A DNA stretch of 49,031 bases from Chitinophagaceae bacterium UBA1946 (GTDB taxonomy: Bacteria > Bacteroidota > Bacteroidia > Chitinophagales > Chitinophagaceae), in assembly GCA_002336815.1 (NCBI GenBank), contig DDEU01000052.1, forward strand, positions 5,319 through 54,349. Reading direction: 5' to 3'. Shown here piece by piece: positions 14,546 to 23,498 of this stretch. How positions within the stretch are numbered: position 1 is the first letter of the stretch; every line of letters starts with the position of its first letter. A model generated the notes under the pieces. The model was not told where the DNA came from, did not search any database, and saw nothing but the letters and a program-made list of their open reading frames with translations. The position numbers and the translations under genes are program-made.

Positions 14546-17449
14546 ATGTCAGAAAACACAATCATATTACCCAGGGCCATGAAGGCTGCGATAGAATTCA
14601 ATGTAAGCAAGGATACGCTTGTTGAATTTTTGACCAGCAAGGGGTTTAGTTCCGATGAAATGCAACGGGATTTTAAACTCACGCCTGAAATGTACAGGGT
14701 AGCGCAGCAGGAATTTCAACAGGATAAAGTAGCGAAGCAAAACGCTGAAAAGATCGAATTGACTAAAAATGCAGGCGCTACAGAACAAAAAAAGAAGAAG
14801 GATGAACAGGACCTTTCTTTCAAGAAAAAGGAAACTCCTGCGGCACCCATTGTAGTAGAAAAGCCTGCCCCGGTTGCCGAAGTAAAGCCGGTTGAACCAG
14901 AACCAGCAGCACCTGTAGAAGAAAAAGCGGAACCTGTTGTAGCTGTAGTTGCTGCCCCGGAAGAAGAAAAAGACAAAGCAGCAGAAATCGTAAAAATAGA
15001 AGCGCCCGAACTGGAAGCTCCTAAAGTGGTTACCAAAATCGATCTTGATGCGATTGACTCCTCTACCCGTCCTAAAAAGAGCAGCAAAAAGCCGGAAGAG
15101 AAGAAGGAACCCATTGTGGCTATTAAAAAGGAACCAGCTCCCGCAGTTGAACCTCCACCGGCAGTTGCTCCCCCGCCAGTGGTAGAACAGCCAAAGGCAG
15201 ATGTACCGGCCACGATTGAAAACATTAAAGCAGAAAGGCTTGAAGGCCCTAAGATACTGGGTAAAATAGAACTTCCCGTAGACAATGATACCAGGCCAAA
15301 AAGAGATACAGACGATAAGCGCAAACGCAAACGCATACCGGTAGAAAGAAAGGGAACAACCCCGCCGCCGGGTAGCCAGCCCCAGCAACGCCAGGGTGGA
15401 AACCAGCAGGGTCCCAACAGGCCGGGTGGCGGAGCGCCGGGCAACAGGCCGGGTGCGCCGGGAGGTAACAGACCGGGTGGTCCGGCTGGTTCAAACAGGT
15501 TTGGTGTAAGGCCGCCACATACTCCGGGTCGCAGGGAAGACAGGGAAATTGACGCAAAAGAAATACAGGATAAGATAAAAGAAACGCAGGCCAAACTCAC
15601 AGGCGGCACAGGAAGAGGAAAAAACCTGAAAGCCAAAATGCGTAAAGCCAAAAGGAATGAGCTGGCAGAACAAAGAGAAGGTGACCTTGACCGTACAGAA
15701 AAACTACAGGTAACTGAGTTTATTTCTGTGAGTGAACTGGCCAACCTGATGGATGTAAGTTTTGCAGAAGTGATTGGTAAATGTATGAGCCTCGGCATCA
15801 TGGTTAGTATCAACCAGCGCCTTGAAGCAGATGTAATTGAACTGGTGGCAAGCGAATTTGGCCTTGATGTTGAATTCATCGGGGTGGAAGATGCTGCCGA
15901 TATGCATGAGGAAGAAGAAGAAGACAATGAGGCAGACCTGAAACCAAGAGCACCGATCGTTACCATCATGGGCCACGTTGATCACGGTAAAACATCTTTA
16001 CTCGATCTTATTCGTAACACCAATGTAATTGCAGGTGAAGCCGGTGGCATTACCCAGCACATCGGTGCATATGAAGTTACCCTCGAAACCGGAAGACATA
16101 TTACTTTCCTCGATACACCAGGTCACGAAGCGTTTACCGCCATGAGGGCCCGTGGAGCCAAGGTTACAGATATCGCAGTGATCGTAGTAGCAGCAGATGA
16201 TGCCGTGATGCCTCAAACAAAAGAAGCCATCTCCCATGCACAGGCAGCAGGTGTACCAATGATTTTCGCTGTTAATAAGATCGATAAAGACGGCGCCAAT
16301 CCAACAAAAATATACGAACAGTTAAGCCAGATGAATATACTGGTGGAAAGCTGGGGCGGTAAATACCAAAGCCAGGAAATAAGCGCCAAAAAAGGATTGA
16401 ATATTGACCTGCTGATGGAAAAAATCTTGCTGGAAGCCGACATTCTTGACCTGAAAGCCAATCCTTCAAAAGTTGCCAACGGTACGGTTATAGAAGCTAC
16501 ACTTGATAAAGGCCGCGGCTATGTTGCTACGGTATTGGTGCAGAATGGTACCCTGAACCAGGGAGATATGATCGTTTCGGGCCAACACTTTGGTAAAGTA
16601 AAAGCAATGTACAATGAGCGTAACCAGCGCATTGACACTGCACCACCTTCTACACCGGTATTGATACTGGGATTGAATGGTGCACCACAGGCGGGAGAAA
16701 CATTTAAAGAATACGATGACGAAGCACTGGCAAAAGAAAAGGCCTATCAGCGTGGACAGATATTGAGGGAACAGGGTATGAGGGCCAAGAAACACATTAC
16801 ACTGGATGAGATCGGAAGACGTTTGGCTTTAGGAAACTTTAAAGAACTGAACGTGATCATCAAGGGTGACGTGGACGGTTCTGTAGAAGCATTGAGCGAT
16901 TCATTGCAGAAACTGAGTACGCAGGAAATTGTGGTGAAAGTGATTCACAAAGCAGTTGGTGCTATCACTGAAAGTGATGTTACCCTGGCCAATGCATCGG
17001 ATGCCATCATCATCGGCTTTAATGTAAGGCCTACATTACAGGCAGCCAGACTGGCTGAGAACGAAGGAATCCAGGTGAAACTATACTCTATCATCTACAC
17101 CGCCATCGACGAGATCAAGAGCGCCATGGAAGGTATGCTGGAACCGAGCGTAGAAGAGAAGATACTTGCCAATGTAGAAGTGAAAGAAGTGTACAAGTTT
17201 GATAAAGCTACTGTTGCAGGTTGTATCGTTATCAGTGGCAAGATCGCCAGGAATAACAGGGTGCGGTTGGTTAGGGATGGTATCGTTATCTATACCGGTG
17301 AACTGGGTAGCCTGAAACGTTACAAAGACGATGTAAAAGATGTGCCGACCAATATGGAGTGTGGTTTAACCATTAAAAACTACGCTAACCTGGAACCGGG
17401 TGACATTGTAGAAGCATTTGAAGAAGTGGAAGTGAAGAGAACATTATAG
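14546..17449 (+). CDS. infB: translation initiation factor IF-2
   Basis: 967 residues. IF-2 is the GTPase that brings initiator tRNA to the 30S subunit. The first ~465 residues are a long low-complexity extension: a small IF2_N-like helical domain at the start, Ala/Pro/Glu/Lys-rich spacers, a Gly/Pro/Arg/Asn-rich stretch around 280-330, and a second helical domain. The G domain is complete: GHVDHGKT at 476-483, DTPGH from Asp523, NKID from Asn577. Domains II, III and IV (fMet-tRNA binding) follow to the end. It is the last gene of the operon, 61 bases after nusA. Confidence 0.97.
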   Translation: MSENTIILPRAMKAAIEFNVSKDTLVEFLTSKGFSSDEMQRDFKLTPEMYRVAQQEFQQDKVAKQNAEKIELTKNAGATEQKKKKDEQDLSFKKKETPAAPIVVEKPAPVAEVKPVEPEPAAPVEEKAEPVVAVVAAPEEEKDKAAEIVKIEAPELEAPKVVTKIDLDAIDSSTRPKKSSKKPEEKKEPIVAIKKEPAPAVEPPPAVAPPPVVEQPKADVPATIENIKAERLEGPKILGKIELPVDNDTRPKRDTDDKRKRKRIPVERKGTTPPPGSQPQQRQGGNQQGPNRPGGGAPGNRPGAPGGNRPGGPAGSNRFGVRPPHTPGRREDREIDAKEIQDKIKETQAKLTGGTGRGKNLKAKMRKAKRNELAEQREGDLDRTEKLQVTEFISVSELANLMDVSFAEVIGKCMSLGIMVSINQRLEADVIELVASEFGLDVEFIGVEDAADMHEEEEEDNEADLKPRAPIVTIMGHVDHGKTSLLDLIRNTNVIAGEAGGITQHIGAYEVTLETGRHITFLDTPGHEAFTAMRARGAKVTDIAVIVVAADDAVMPQTKEAISHAQAAGVPMIFAVNKIDKDGANPTKIYEQLSQMNILVESWGGKYQSQEISAKKGLNIDLLMEKILLEADILDLKANPSKVANGTVIEATLDKGRGYVATVLVQNGTLNQGDMIVSGQHFGKVKAMYNERNQRIDTAPPSTPVLILGLNGAPQAGETFKEYDDEALAKEKAYQRGQILREQGMRAKKHITLDEIGRRLALGNFKELNVIIKGDVDGSVEALSDSLQKLSTQEIVVKVIHKAVGAITESDVTLANASDAIIIGFNVRPTLQAARLAENEGIQVKLYSIIYTAIDEIKSAMEGMLEPSVEEKILANVEVKEVYKFDKATVAGCIVISGKIARNNRVRLVRDGIVIYTGELGSLKRYKDDVKDVPTNMECGLTIKNYANLEPGDIVEAFEEVEVKRTL

Positions 17450-17526
17450 TCAATCGTGAATGGTCAATCGGGAATAGGACCTATGCTGGTATAGGAGGTT
17501 CCATTCACGATTCACTATTGACGATT
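17449..17526. repeat. inverted pair of 7-base repeat arrays after infB
   Basis: From the last base of the infB TAG stop run the units GTCAATC, GTGAATG, GTCAATC and GGGAATA (17449-17476). After a central hairpin (CCTAT/ATAGG) the reverse-complement units CATTCAC, GATTCAC and TATTGAC (17502-17522) face them. The two arrays can pair into one long imperfect hairpin. Confidence 0.75.
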
Positions 17527-17554
17527 TGCCACGACAAACATTTGTTAATAAACC

Positions 17555-17593
17555 AGGCAGATGATCTCACCAGATTTCATCTGCCTTATTTTT
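17555..17593 (+). terminator. intrinsic terminator of the rimP-nusA-infB operon
   Basis: Perfect ten-base arms AGGCAGATGA/TCATCTGCCT pair around a 12-base loop and are followed by TATTTTT. Confidence 0.75.
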
Positions 17594-17594
17594 G
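17587..17594 (+). promoter_or_regulatory. -7 element of the SurA-like gene, inside the terminator tail
   Basis: TATTTTTG matches TAnnTTTG exactly and is formed by the T tract of the preceding terminator, 17 bases before the ATG at 17611. No TTTG was found at the expected upstream distance. Confidence 0.45.
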
Positions 17595-17610
17595 GAATAT
17601 AATTACTGAT

Positions 17611-18981
17611 ATGAAACAATTTTTCCTGCTGCTTATTGTTAGTTTTTCCTTCCTTTTTTCTTTTGCACAACCCCACAACAAAGTATTGGCCGATAAAATA
17701 ATTGCGGTGGTGGGCGACAAGATCATCCTGAAAAGCGATATTGACAATACCATTTTAGATATGCAGCGCCAGGGAGTGGAAGTTCCCGGCAATGCACGCT
17801 GCCTTTCTCTTGAGCAGGCCATGGGCGTGAAAGCGTTGGTATTACAGGCAGAAAAAGATTCTATCCCGATTTCTGATGAGGAAATTGCTGCAGACATCGA
17901 TAACCAGATCCGCGGATTCATCAATATGTACGGTTCAAAGGAAAAACTGGAAGAAATCGCCGGCAGAACCATTTACCAGTTAAAAGAAGATTTTAAAGAT
18001 GGGTTCAGGGAGCGCAAGCTTGCCGGGGCCATGCGCAATAAGATTGTAGAAAATATCCGCATTACTCCCAATGAAGTAAAAGCGTATTACGATAAGATCC
18101 CGAAGGACAGCCTCCAGTTTTATGAAAGCGAACTGGAAATAGGACAGATCGTACTCTATCCAAAAGCAAGCAGGGAAGCCGATGATTATGCCATCGAACA
18201 ACTGAATGAATTTAAGAAGCAGCTGGAAACCGGCAAAAAGGATATGAAAACCCTGGCCCTGCTGTATTCAGATGATCCGGGCAGTAAGGAAAAATCAGGA
18301 CAGTATGATATCAACCGGAACGAAAAACAATGGGATCCTACTTTTTTGGCAAAAGCTTTTTCTTTAAAAGAAGGACAGATATCAGCACCCTTCAAAAGCA
18401 AATTCGGTTTTCACATTATCCAGATGGTGAACAGGGCCGGCGATGATGCAGTGATCAGGCATATTTTAAAGATTCCGCAAATCACTAAAACAGAAACAAA
18501 ATCATCCGTTCAGAAATTAGATTCGGTTCGTTCAAAAATTGTTGCAGGCACCATCAGTTTTGGAGAAGCTGTAAATAAATACAGTGAGGATGACGCCAGT
18601 AAATTTACAGGCGGCAGACTAACCAACCAGGAGGGCGGCACTTATATTACCATCGACCAGTTGGATAAAGATATGGTGCTCATGATCAAAAACCTGGGTA
18701 TTGGCGAATACTCACAACCAACAGAATTTACCGACCAGCGTGGTAAAAAAGGAGTAAGGATTGTGTACCTGATCAGCCGCAGTGAACCACACCGTGAGAA
18801 TGTGAAGGACGATTACAATAAGATCGCACAACGTGCACTGGAAGAAAAAAAATCGGAAGCCCTTGAAAAATGGTTCACAGACAAGATCCCTACTTATTAC
18901 ATCAAGATAGATAATGATTTTAAAGGCTGCGAAGAGATGCACAAATGGTTGATCACCCCCAATGCGGCGGCAGTTAAATAA
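17611..18981 (+). CDS. SurA-like periplasmic chaperone / parvulin peptidyl-prolyl isomerase
   Basis: 456 residues with a signal peptide (MKQFFLLLIVSFSFLFSFA). After it comes a SurA-type N-terminal helical chaperone domain (VLADKIIAVVGDKIILKSDID) and two parvulin domains, one around 170-290 (ends FKSKFGFHIIQMV) and one around 290-400 (SEDDASKFTGGRL). The predicted role is folding and delivery of outer-membrane proteins in the periplasm. The frame extends upstream to 17518, but this would run through the operon terminator; the signal peptide and promoter box fix the ATG at 17611. Confidence 0.88.
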   Translation: MKQFFLLLIVSFSFLFSFAQPHNKVLADKIIAVVGDKIILKSDIDNTILDMQRQGVEVPGNARCLSLEQAMGVKALVLQAEKDSIPISDEEIAADIDNQIRGFINMYGSKEKLEEIAGRTIYQLKEDFKDGFRERKLAGAMRNKIVENIRITPNEVKAYYDKIPKDSLQFYESELEIGQIVLYPKASREADDYAIEQLNEFKKQLETGKKDMKTLALLYSDDPGSKEKSGQYDINRNEKQWDPTFLAKAFSLKEGQISAPFKSKFGFHIIQMVNRAGDDAVIRHILKIPQITKTETKSSVQKLDSVRSKIVAGTISFGEAVNKYSEDDASKFTGGRLTNQEGGTYITIDQLDKDMVLMIKNLGIGEYSQPTEFTDQRGKKGVRIVYLISRSEPHRENVKDDYNKIAQRALEEKKSEALEKWFTDKIPTYYIKIDNDFKGCEEMHKWLITPNAAAVK

Positions 18982-18999
18982 ATTATTCTGTTACATAAC

Positions 19000-19031
19000 A
19001 AAGCGTTGCTCAAACAGGCAGCGCTTTTTTT
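19000..19031. terminator. terminator between convergent SurA-like and patatin genes
   Basis: AAAGCGTTGC pairs with GCAGCGCTTT (one G-T pair) and a T run follows on the plus strand. The minus-strand tail is weaker. Confidence 0.7.
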
Positions 19032-19049
19032 ATGGTGTTTTTTAAAAAA

Positions 19050-21284
19050 TTACCGAAGAATGGTTTTCATTTTGGTTGCCAGGATATTCAGGTCCCGGTG
19101 CTGGTAGAGCCGGTTGTCCATGCTGTCTAAGCTTCGTTTTGATATCACCCAGTTCATAGAATATTTGAGCGGCTCATTGGGCCGGTATAAGTTGATATCC
19201 CAGTAATTGATGTCGTTGCCGGTAAAATCTCTCATGTAATTTTTAAGCCGGCTGTCGTTCACTGTTGTCTGGATGCCAAAACTGCCTACCAGTGTTGTAA
19301 GCGGTGCAGCCAGGTCGTTGATAAATGGATTAACCTTGTGCACCAGCATGTCGCCTGAAGGGCCGTTTGTAATATGGATCACCTGGATATTGAGTTTTGC
19401 CAACCGTGCTTTTGAGGCATCGTCCCAGCCATTCTCATTCATCATCTTTCGCAATTGTATGATCATTTCATGCACCACACCGGCACCGGAATTGTCAACA
19501 TAACCGCCATCTACAAAATAATTCACACTAAGCGAATCGTTTACATTTTTCACCTTGCCATCAATTCTCCCTGCCGGGCTCAGGTAAGGAAAACTGGCGC
19601 CCAGCACCACCGCAGAACTTAGTTTCATGTCAAGCGTAGTATCCTGCAGCAGGTCCAGTACGTCCAGCCGGTTGTTGAATTCTCTTTCGTTGGCTTTGAT
19701 GTTGATGGTGCTGATCACCGAAGGCCTGCCATCCTGCATACGGGTAGTGTTGATGCACAATACCGGCATGGCTGCCCTGATATTTCGCTGGTCAGTCATT
19801 AAGGCCGATAGTCGTGTATTCATATTGATGGAATCTTTCAGGAAGATCCCGTTGCCTTCCGGCGCCTGTTCCAGTGCTTCTGTAAGCGCCGCCGCCCGGT
19901 CGCCGGCGGTAGAGAAAGGCCATAATTGTACAAAAAAATCATGCCCGAGCATACGGCTGGCGGTATAAGTAAGAAAATCACTTTTTAAATAAGCACGGGC
20001 ATCTTTTAAGTAGGAACTGTCTGCCGGGTTTATATTTTCATTGCCTCTTTTTTTGAGCAGTAAATAAAAAGAGGCATTGCCAACGCTGCCGCCTGATGCA
20101 CCGGATAAACAGAACAGGTGCTTGCCGAACCTGCCGCCCGTTTCATCCTGCAACCGGCTCAGCACAGAAGCCACCCAATAACCTGAACGGGAAGCTCCGC
20201 CATCGGCCAGTACAAAATAAACGGGGTAACTGGAAGAAGTATCAATGGCGGTTTTTCTTTCTTCCATCCAGGTTTTAAAATATTGTTTCAGGGGCGCCCG
20301 CTGTTTAAAATTGGCGGTATCGCTGTGCACAAGATTCACTTTATGCCGTTCCGTCCAGAAGCCGATAATGAATACGAGAATAAAAACCAGCAGGTGAATA
20401 TTAAATCCCCACCTGATGGAGCGGTGTGTGATAAAGGCACCAACGCCTGCAAATACAGTAAAGGCAAGCAGCACAAAAGGGAAGGGAGTAATGTACACAG
20501 CAAATGGCACACTGAAAGTAGACCATGTATATACAATAAGAACAAAGAGTGCCAGCACTACAAATACCAGATGAAACAATTCTTCTGCAGGGCTGATACC
20601 TGCTTTTTGAGACAGTGTTTTGATGAGTCCCGGAACCTGCAACTGGTTGGCACTTTTAGCAGCGGCATCGTTCAGCCATTTGCGGCGGGTAATTACAAAT
20701 ACTAAAAAGCCCCATTGAATCAGTAACAGGTCGGCAATGATCAGCCACTCATTGTTTTTCAATTTAAAAGAAACCAGTACGCTTACCAATGTGATCAGCA
20801 GGATGGCTCCGAAGAATATCCAGTTAAAAACGATCTGCTTAAATTTTGATTCGATGAATTTTGAAAGCAGCCAGTAGTAAGGAAAAGAAAGAATGAAGAT
20901 GCCCGAGTAAAAAACAGTTCTTAAAGGGCTGAACAAGGCTGTTTGTAAAAATGCAATGATAAAAAGGGTAAAAAAGCTGAAGCCGATCAACCTTGGTACA
21001 TGGGTGAACAGGAAAACCGGCAAATAACCGGGCGTAATCTCCTGCCTGGCCGCTGCCACCAGCCGGGCACCATACCAGCAAACAAGTACAAGGCAAATGA
21101 GCGCCACCAAAAAGAAGAGAAAATTACCGGGTCTTTCGCTGGAAAGAACCATCAGGTCCTTGCCCTGCGTTAATGTTACAAAGGCGCCAAAGCAGGCCAG
21201 CAGAAAAAGGATACCCGAAAAGAAAAGCCATACGGAGCGAAATATACAACTGATAATATGGCTGGATGTTTTGGCGAAGGGCAT
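19050..21284 (-). CDS. patatin-like phospholipase with N-terminal membrane domain
   Basis: 744 residues. The first ~340 residues hold about eight to nine hydrophobic segments, with no signal peptide. The patatin domain follows: a Gly-rich oxyanion segment (ADGGASRSGYW, near 356-366), the nucleophile elbow SGASGGS with Ser397, and the VDGGYVDNSG motif with Asp592. Ser-Asp spacing (195) is normal. The expected activity is acyl hydrolysis of membrane lipids. Compared with the patatin at 1930-5487, membrane and catalytic parts are arranged in series and not interleaved. The start ATG lies 14 bases downstream of a 14-base palindrome (21298-21311, GTACAT GA ATGTAC). It is convergent with the SurA-like gene. 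Confidence 0.82.
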   Translation of the reverse strand: MPFAKTSSHIISCIFRSVWLFFSGILFLLACFGAFVTLTQGKDLMVLSSERPGNFLFFLVALICLVLVCWYGARLVAAARQEITPGYLPVFLFTHVPRLIGFSFFTLFIIAFLQTALFSPLRTVFYSGIFILSFPYYWLLSKFIESKFKQIVFNWIFFGAILLITLVSVLVSFKLKNNEWLIIADLLLIQWGFLVFVITRRKWLNDAAAKSANQLQVPGLIKTLSQKAGISPAEELFHLVFVVLALFVLIVYTWSTFSVPFAVYITPFPFVLLAFTVFAGVGAFITHRSIRWGFNIHLLVFILVFIIGFWTERHKVNLVHSDTANFKQRAPLKQYFKTWMEERKTAIDTSSSYPVYFVLADGGASRSGYWVASVLSRLQDETGGRFGKHLFCLSGASGGSVGNASFYLLLKKRGNENINPADSSYLKDARAYLKSDFLTYTASRMLGHDFFVQLWPFSTAGDRAAALTEALEQAPEGNGIFLKDSINMNTRLSALMTDQRNIRAAMPVLCINTTRMQDGRPSVISTINIKANEREFNNRLDVLDLLQDTTLDMKLSSAVVLGASFPYLSPAGRIDGKVKNVNDSLSVNYFVDGGYVDNSGAGVVHEMIIQLRKMMNENGWDDASKARLAKLNIQVIHITNGPSGDMLVHKVNPFINDLAAPLTTLVGSFGIQTTVNDSRLKNYMRDFTGNDINYWDINLYRPNEPLKYSMNWVISKRSLDSMDNRLYQHRDLNILATKMKTILR

Positions 21285-21383
21285 AGTTGGAGTTTTAGTA
21301 CATGAATGTACCGCTTAATTCATGCTTTGTCAACCCAGCCGAAGCGTCACCGGCAGCTTATCAACACCCGGTGCCTATAAGTG

Positions 21384-21422
21384 AATAAAAAGAGGCTGCA
21401 TCTCGTTGGTCGCAGCCTCTTT
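21384..21422 (-). terminator. terminator of the first carbonic anhydrase gene
   Basis: AAAGAGGCTGC and GCAGCCTCTTT pair around a 12-base loop; on the minus strand a TTTTTATT tail follows. The hairpin begins three bases after the stop codon. Confidence 0.85.
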
Positions 21423-21424
21423 AT

Positions 21425-22060
21425 TTAAATATCATCATAGACATATAACGGATCTATTGCTGAATTGGCTTTCATTTCATAAACGGGGTTAATGATCCCG
21501 TCTTTTAAACCATATACCCAGCCATGCAGGTCGGGCCCGTTACGTTCCTTCCATGCCCGTTGGATAATGGATGTTTTAGCCAGCCGCTGCACCTGCTCAA
21601 TTACATTCAGTTCTGTAAGCCTGTCGGCACGAAGGTTCCCGTCGTCAATACCATTCAGTTCTTCCCTGTTATGCCGGTACACATCTTTGATATTGCGAAG
21701 CCACATATTCAATACCTGGCTGTAATTATTATTGCTCATGGCGGCCTTTATACCACCGCAGCCATAGTGGCCACACACAATTACATGTTTTACCTTTAAG
21801 TGTACAACGGCAAAATCCAGCACACTCAGCAGGTTTACATCGGTATGAATTACCAGGTTGGCAATATTGCGGTGTACAAAAATTTCACCGGGCTGCGTAT
21901 CGGTTATTTCATTGGCGGGCACCCGGCTATCGCTGCAGCCGATCCATAAAAATTCCGGTGTTTGTACATTTAAAAGGTTTTCAAAAAAAGAGGGGTTGCC
22001 GGCAACTTTATTCGCCGCCCATTTTTTATTGTCATGTAATAACAGCTCGTACGGCTTCAT
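21425..22060 (-). CDS. can: beta-class carbonic anhydrase (Can-like)
   Basis: 211 residues. The enzyme interconverts CO2 and bicarbonate in the cytoplasm. Zinc and active-site residues are all visible: Cys42, Asp44 and Arg46 in GCSDSR, His98 and Cys101 in GHYGCGG. Length and the WIGCSDSRVPANEI context resemble the E. coli Can type. It is monocistronic, divergent from the carbonic anhydrase/SulP cluster, and has a TAATTTTG box just upstream. The second enzyme at 22828 belongs to a different subgroup, so the cell has two beta-carbonic anhydrases in adjacent transcription units. Confidence 0.93.
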   Translation of the reverse strand: MKPYELLLHDNKKWAANKVAGNPSFFENLLNVQTPEFLWIGCSDSRVPANEITDTQPGEIFVHRNIANLVIHTDVNLLSVLDFAVVHLKVKHVIVCGHYGCGGIKAAMSNNNYSQVLNMWLRNIKDVYRHNREELNGIDDGNLRADRLTELNVIEQVQRLAKTSIIQRAWKERNGPDLHGWVYGLKDGIINPVYEMKANSAIDPLYVYDDI

Positions 22061-22074
22061 AAAAATGATTTGGT

Positions 22075-22082
22075 CAAAATTA
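22075..22082 (-). promoter_or_regulatory. -7 element of the can gene
   Basis: On the minus strand this reads TAATTTTG, an exact TAnnTTTG match 15 bases before the ATG, implying a very short leader. Confidence 0.5.
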
Positions 22083-22315
22083 CTATTTCATAAAATTAAA
22101 GATCATGTATTTATGAATGAAAATGTTTTTTAGCGCAACTATGGCTAAATGACTATTGGCAGATGTTGTATTGGCGTTTTTTTAACAACTAACCCGAAAG
22201 CTTGTGACAGGATACTTAACAGACTTTTTTAAAGTAATGAAATTGTAAAAAATTTGGACTACCGGCCCGATGGTTTGGTTTCGACAAAGTAAAATACTAA
22301 TTTGCAGCATATTCA

Positions 22316-22693
22316 ATGAAGAAAAGCAGTAAATCATATACAATTTTTCAAAAGGTCACGTCCGTCTTTTTGATGCTGACCCTGCTTTGGCTTACAATAA
22401 GTACTCCTTTTGTAATTGCCAGTCAGCAGGAATTGGCCAAACAGCAAAAGGTACTGACAGTGGATCCTTCTTCTGCAGACTGTAGTGATGAAGCCGGCGA
22501 TGATAATACTAGTGGTAACAATATCGAAGAAAAAGTACCGGTTACCAGTAATCTATCAGAAGAGTTTCTTCATGAACATCATACCACCCAGTTTTTCTTT
22601 ACAATTATTTCCCTGTATCATAAGTTAGAAAACTCTGATACCTACACAGCCTTTCATGGCGAACTGCTTGTTCCTCCGCCCAATGCGGCATAA
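22316..22693 (+). CDS. small secreted or membrane-anchored protein upstream of carbonic anhydrase/SulP
   Basis: 125 residues, no family recognised. A basic N-terminus and a hydrophobic stretch (residues 13-35) form a signal peptide or anchor. The middle (about 48-80) is acidic and Ser/Asp/Asn-rich with a single Cys56. A second, mildly hydrophobic segment (QFFFTIISLYHKL) follows a His-rich LHEHHTT, and the protein ends in HGELLVPPPNAA. It lies in front of a carbonic anhydrase and a SulP transporter on the same strand (134-base gap), which suggests, but does not show, a part in bicarbonate handling. Confidence 0.6.
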   Translation: MKKSSKSYTIFQKVTSVFLMLTLLWLTISTPFVIASQQELAKQQKVLTVDPSSADCSDEAGDDNTSGNNIEEKVPVTSNLSEEFLHEHHTTQFFFTIISLYHKLENSDTYTAFHGELLVPPPNAA

Positions 22694-22827
22694 TACACTT
22701 TTCCTTATTGCATTGCTGACAATGGTCCTTTAGCGGCCGGTCTATGTCATTTATTTAACCATTTCAATTATTTATTCATCATGGTTATGTTACCGTAACA
22801 GGTAGCAACCCAATAATTATTATACAC

Positions 22828-23481
22828 ATGAGAAAGCATTCAAAAGAATTCTTAGAGAATCTTACGCCCAGCCAGGCTTACAGCCTTTTAGTAGAAGGAA
22901 ATCAACGCTTCATTGGTAACCTTAACAGGGATCACGATCACCTGGAACTGATCAACCAAACCAGAGAAGGACAGTTTCCGTTTGCAGTTGTGTTGAGTTG
23001 TATGGATTCCCGTACCTCGGTAGAACTGATTTTTGACCAGGGGCTTGGTGACCTGTTCAGTATAAGGGTAGCCGGCAATATTGTAAACGACGATATCATT
23101 GCCAGCATTGAATATGCGGTAAAATATGTAGGGTCCAAAATACTGGTGGTATTGGGTCATACTGAATGTGGCGCCATTAAAAGTGCCAAGCAGGGTGTTG
23201 AGGATGGTCATATAACCGGGCTGTTGAAACGCATTCACCCATCTATCAGCAAAGCATTATTGAATGATGAAGAGCATATGTTCACAGATAAGGTTGCTTA
23301 TGCCAATGTAGAAAACAGCCTGGAAGAAATCATTAACCAAAGCGATATTGTAAAAGACATGTTTAAGAGAGGAGAGATTGGCCTTGTAGGTGGCGTGTAC
23401 AATGTTGACAATGGAAAGGTTGATTTCTTTAAAAATCTGACCAAAGAAAAAGTGAAGGAAAAACAATTGGCTCATAGTTAA
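22828..23481 (+). CDS. beta-class carbonic anhydrase, SulP-associated
   Basis: 217 residues. Zinc and active-site residues Cys58, Asp60 and Arg62 (SCMDSR) and His111/Cys114 (GHTECGA) are intact. The N-terminal LVEGNQRFIGN and the GDLFSIRVAGNIV block are typical of the second major beta-carbonic anhydrase subgroup. Only 17 bases separate it from the SulP gene, so the two are almost surely co-transcribed; such pairs are thought to couple bicarbonate transport with CO2 hydration. An inverted repeat TGTTAC-C-GTAACA (22788-22800) lies 27 bases upstream. Confidence 0.93.
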   Translation: MRKHSKEFLENLTPSQAYSLLVEGNQRFIGNLNRDHDHLELINQTREGQFPFAVVLSCMDSRTSVELIFDQGLGDLFSIRVAGNIVNDDIIASIEYAVKYVGSKILVVLGHTECGAIKSAKQGVEDGHITGLLKRIHPSISKALLNDEEHMFTDKVAYANVENSLEEIINQSDIVKDMFKRGEIGLVGGVYNVDNGKVDFFKNLTKEKVKEKQLAHS

Positions 23482-23498
23482 AAACTGAAAGTAAAAAG

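Noticed and set aside
14716..15969. Long open frame (417 codons) on the minus strand opposite infB
   Set aside because: It is antisense to the low-complexity Ala/Pro/Glu/Lys part of IF-2; its Ser/Gly/Thr-rich product is the mirror of that composition and has no domain.
17449..17526. Considered as a CRISPR array because of short regular repeats
   Set aside because: Units are 7 bases with no spacers, and there are no cas genes in the window.
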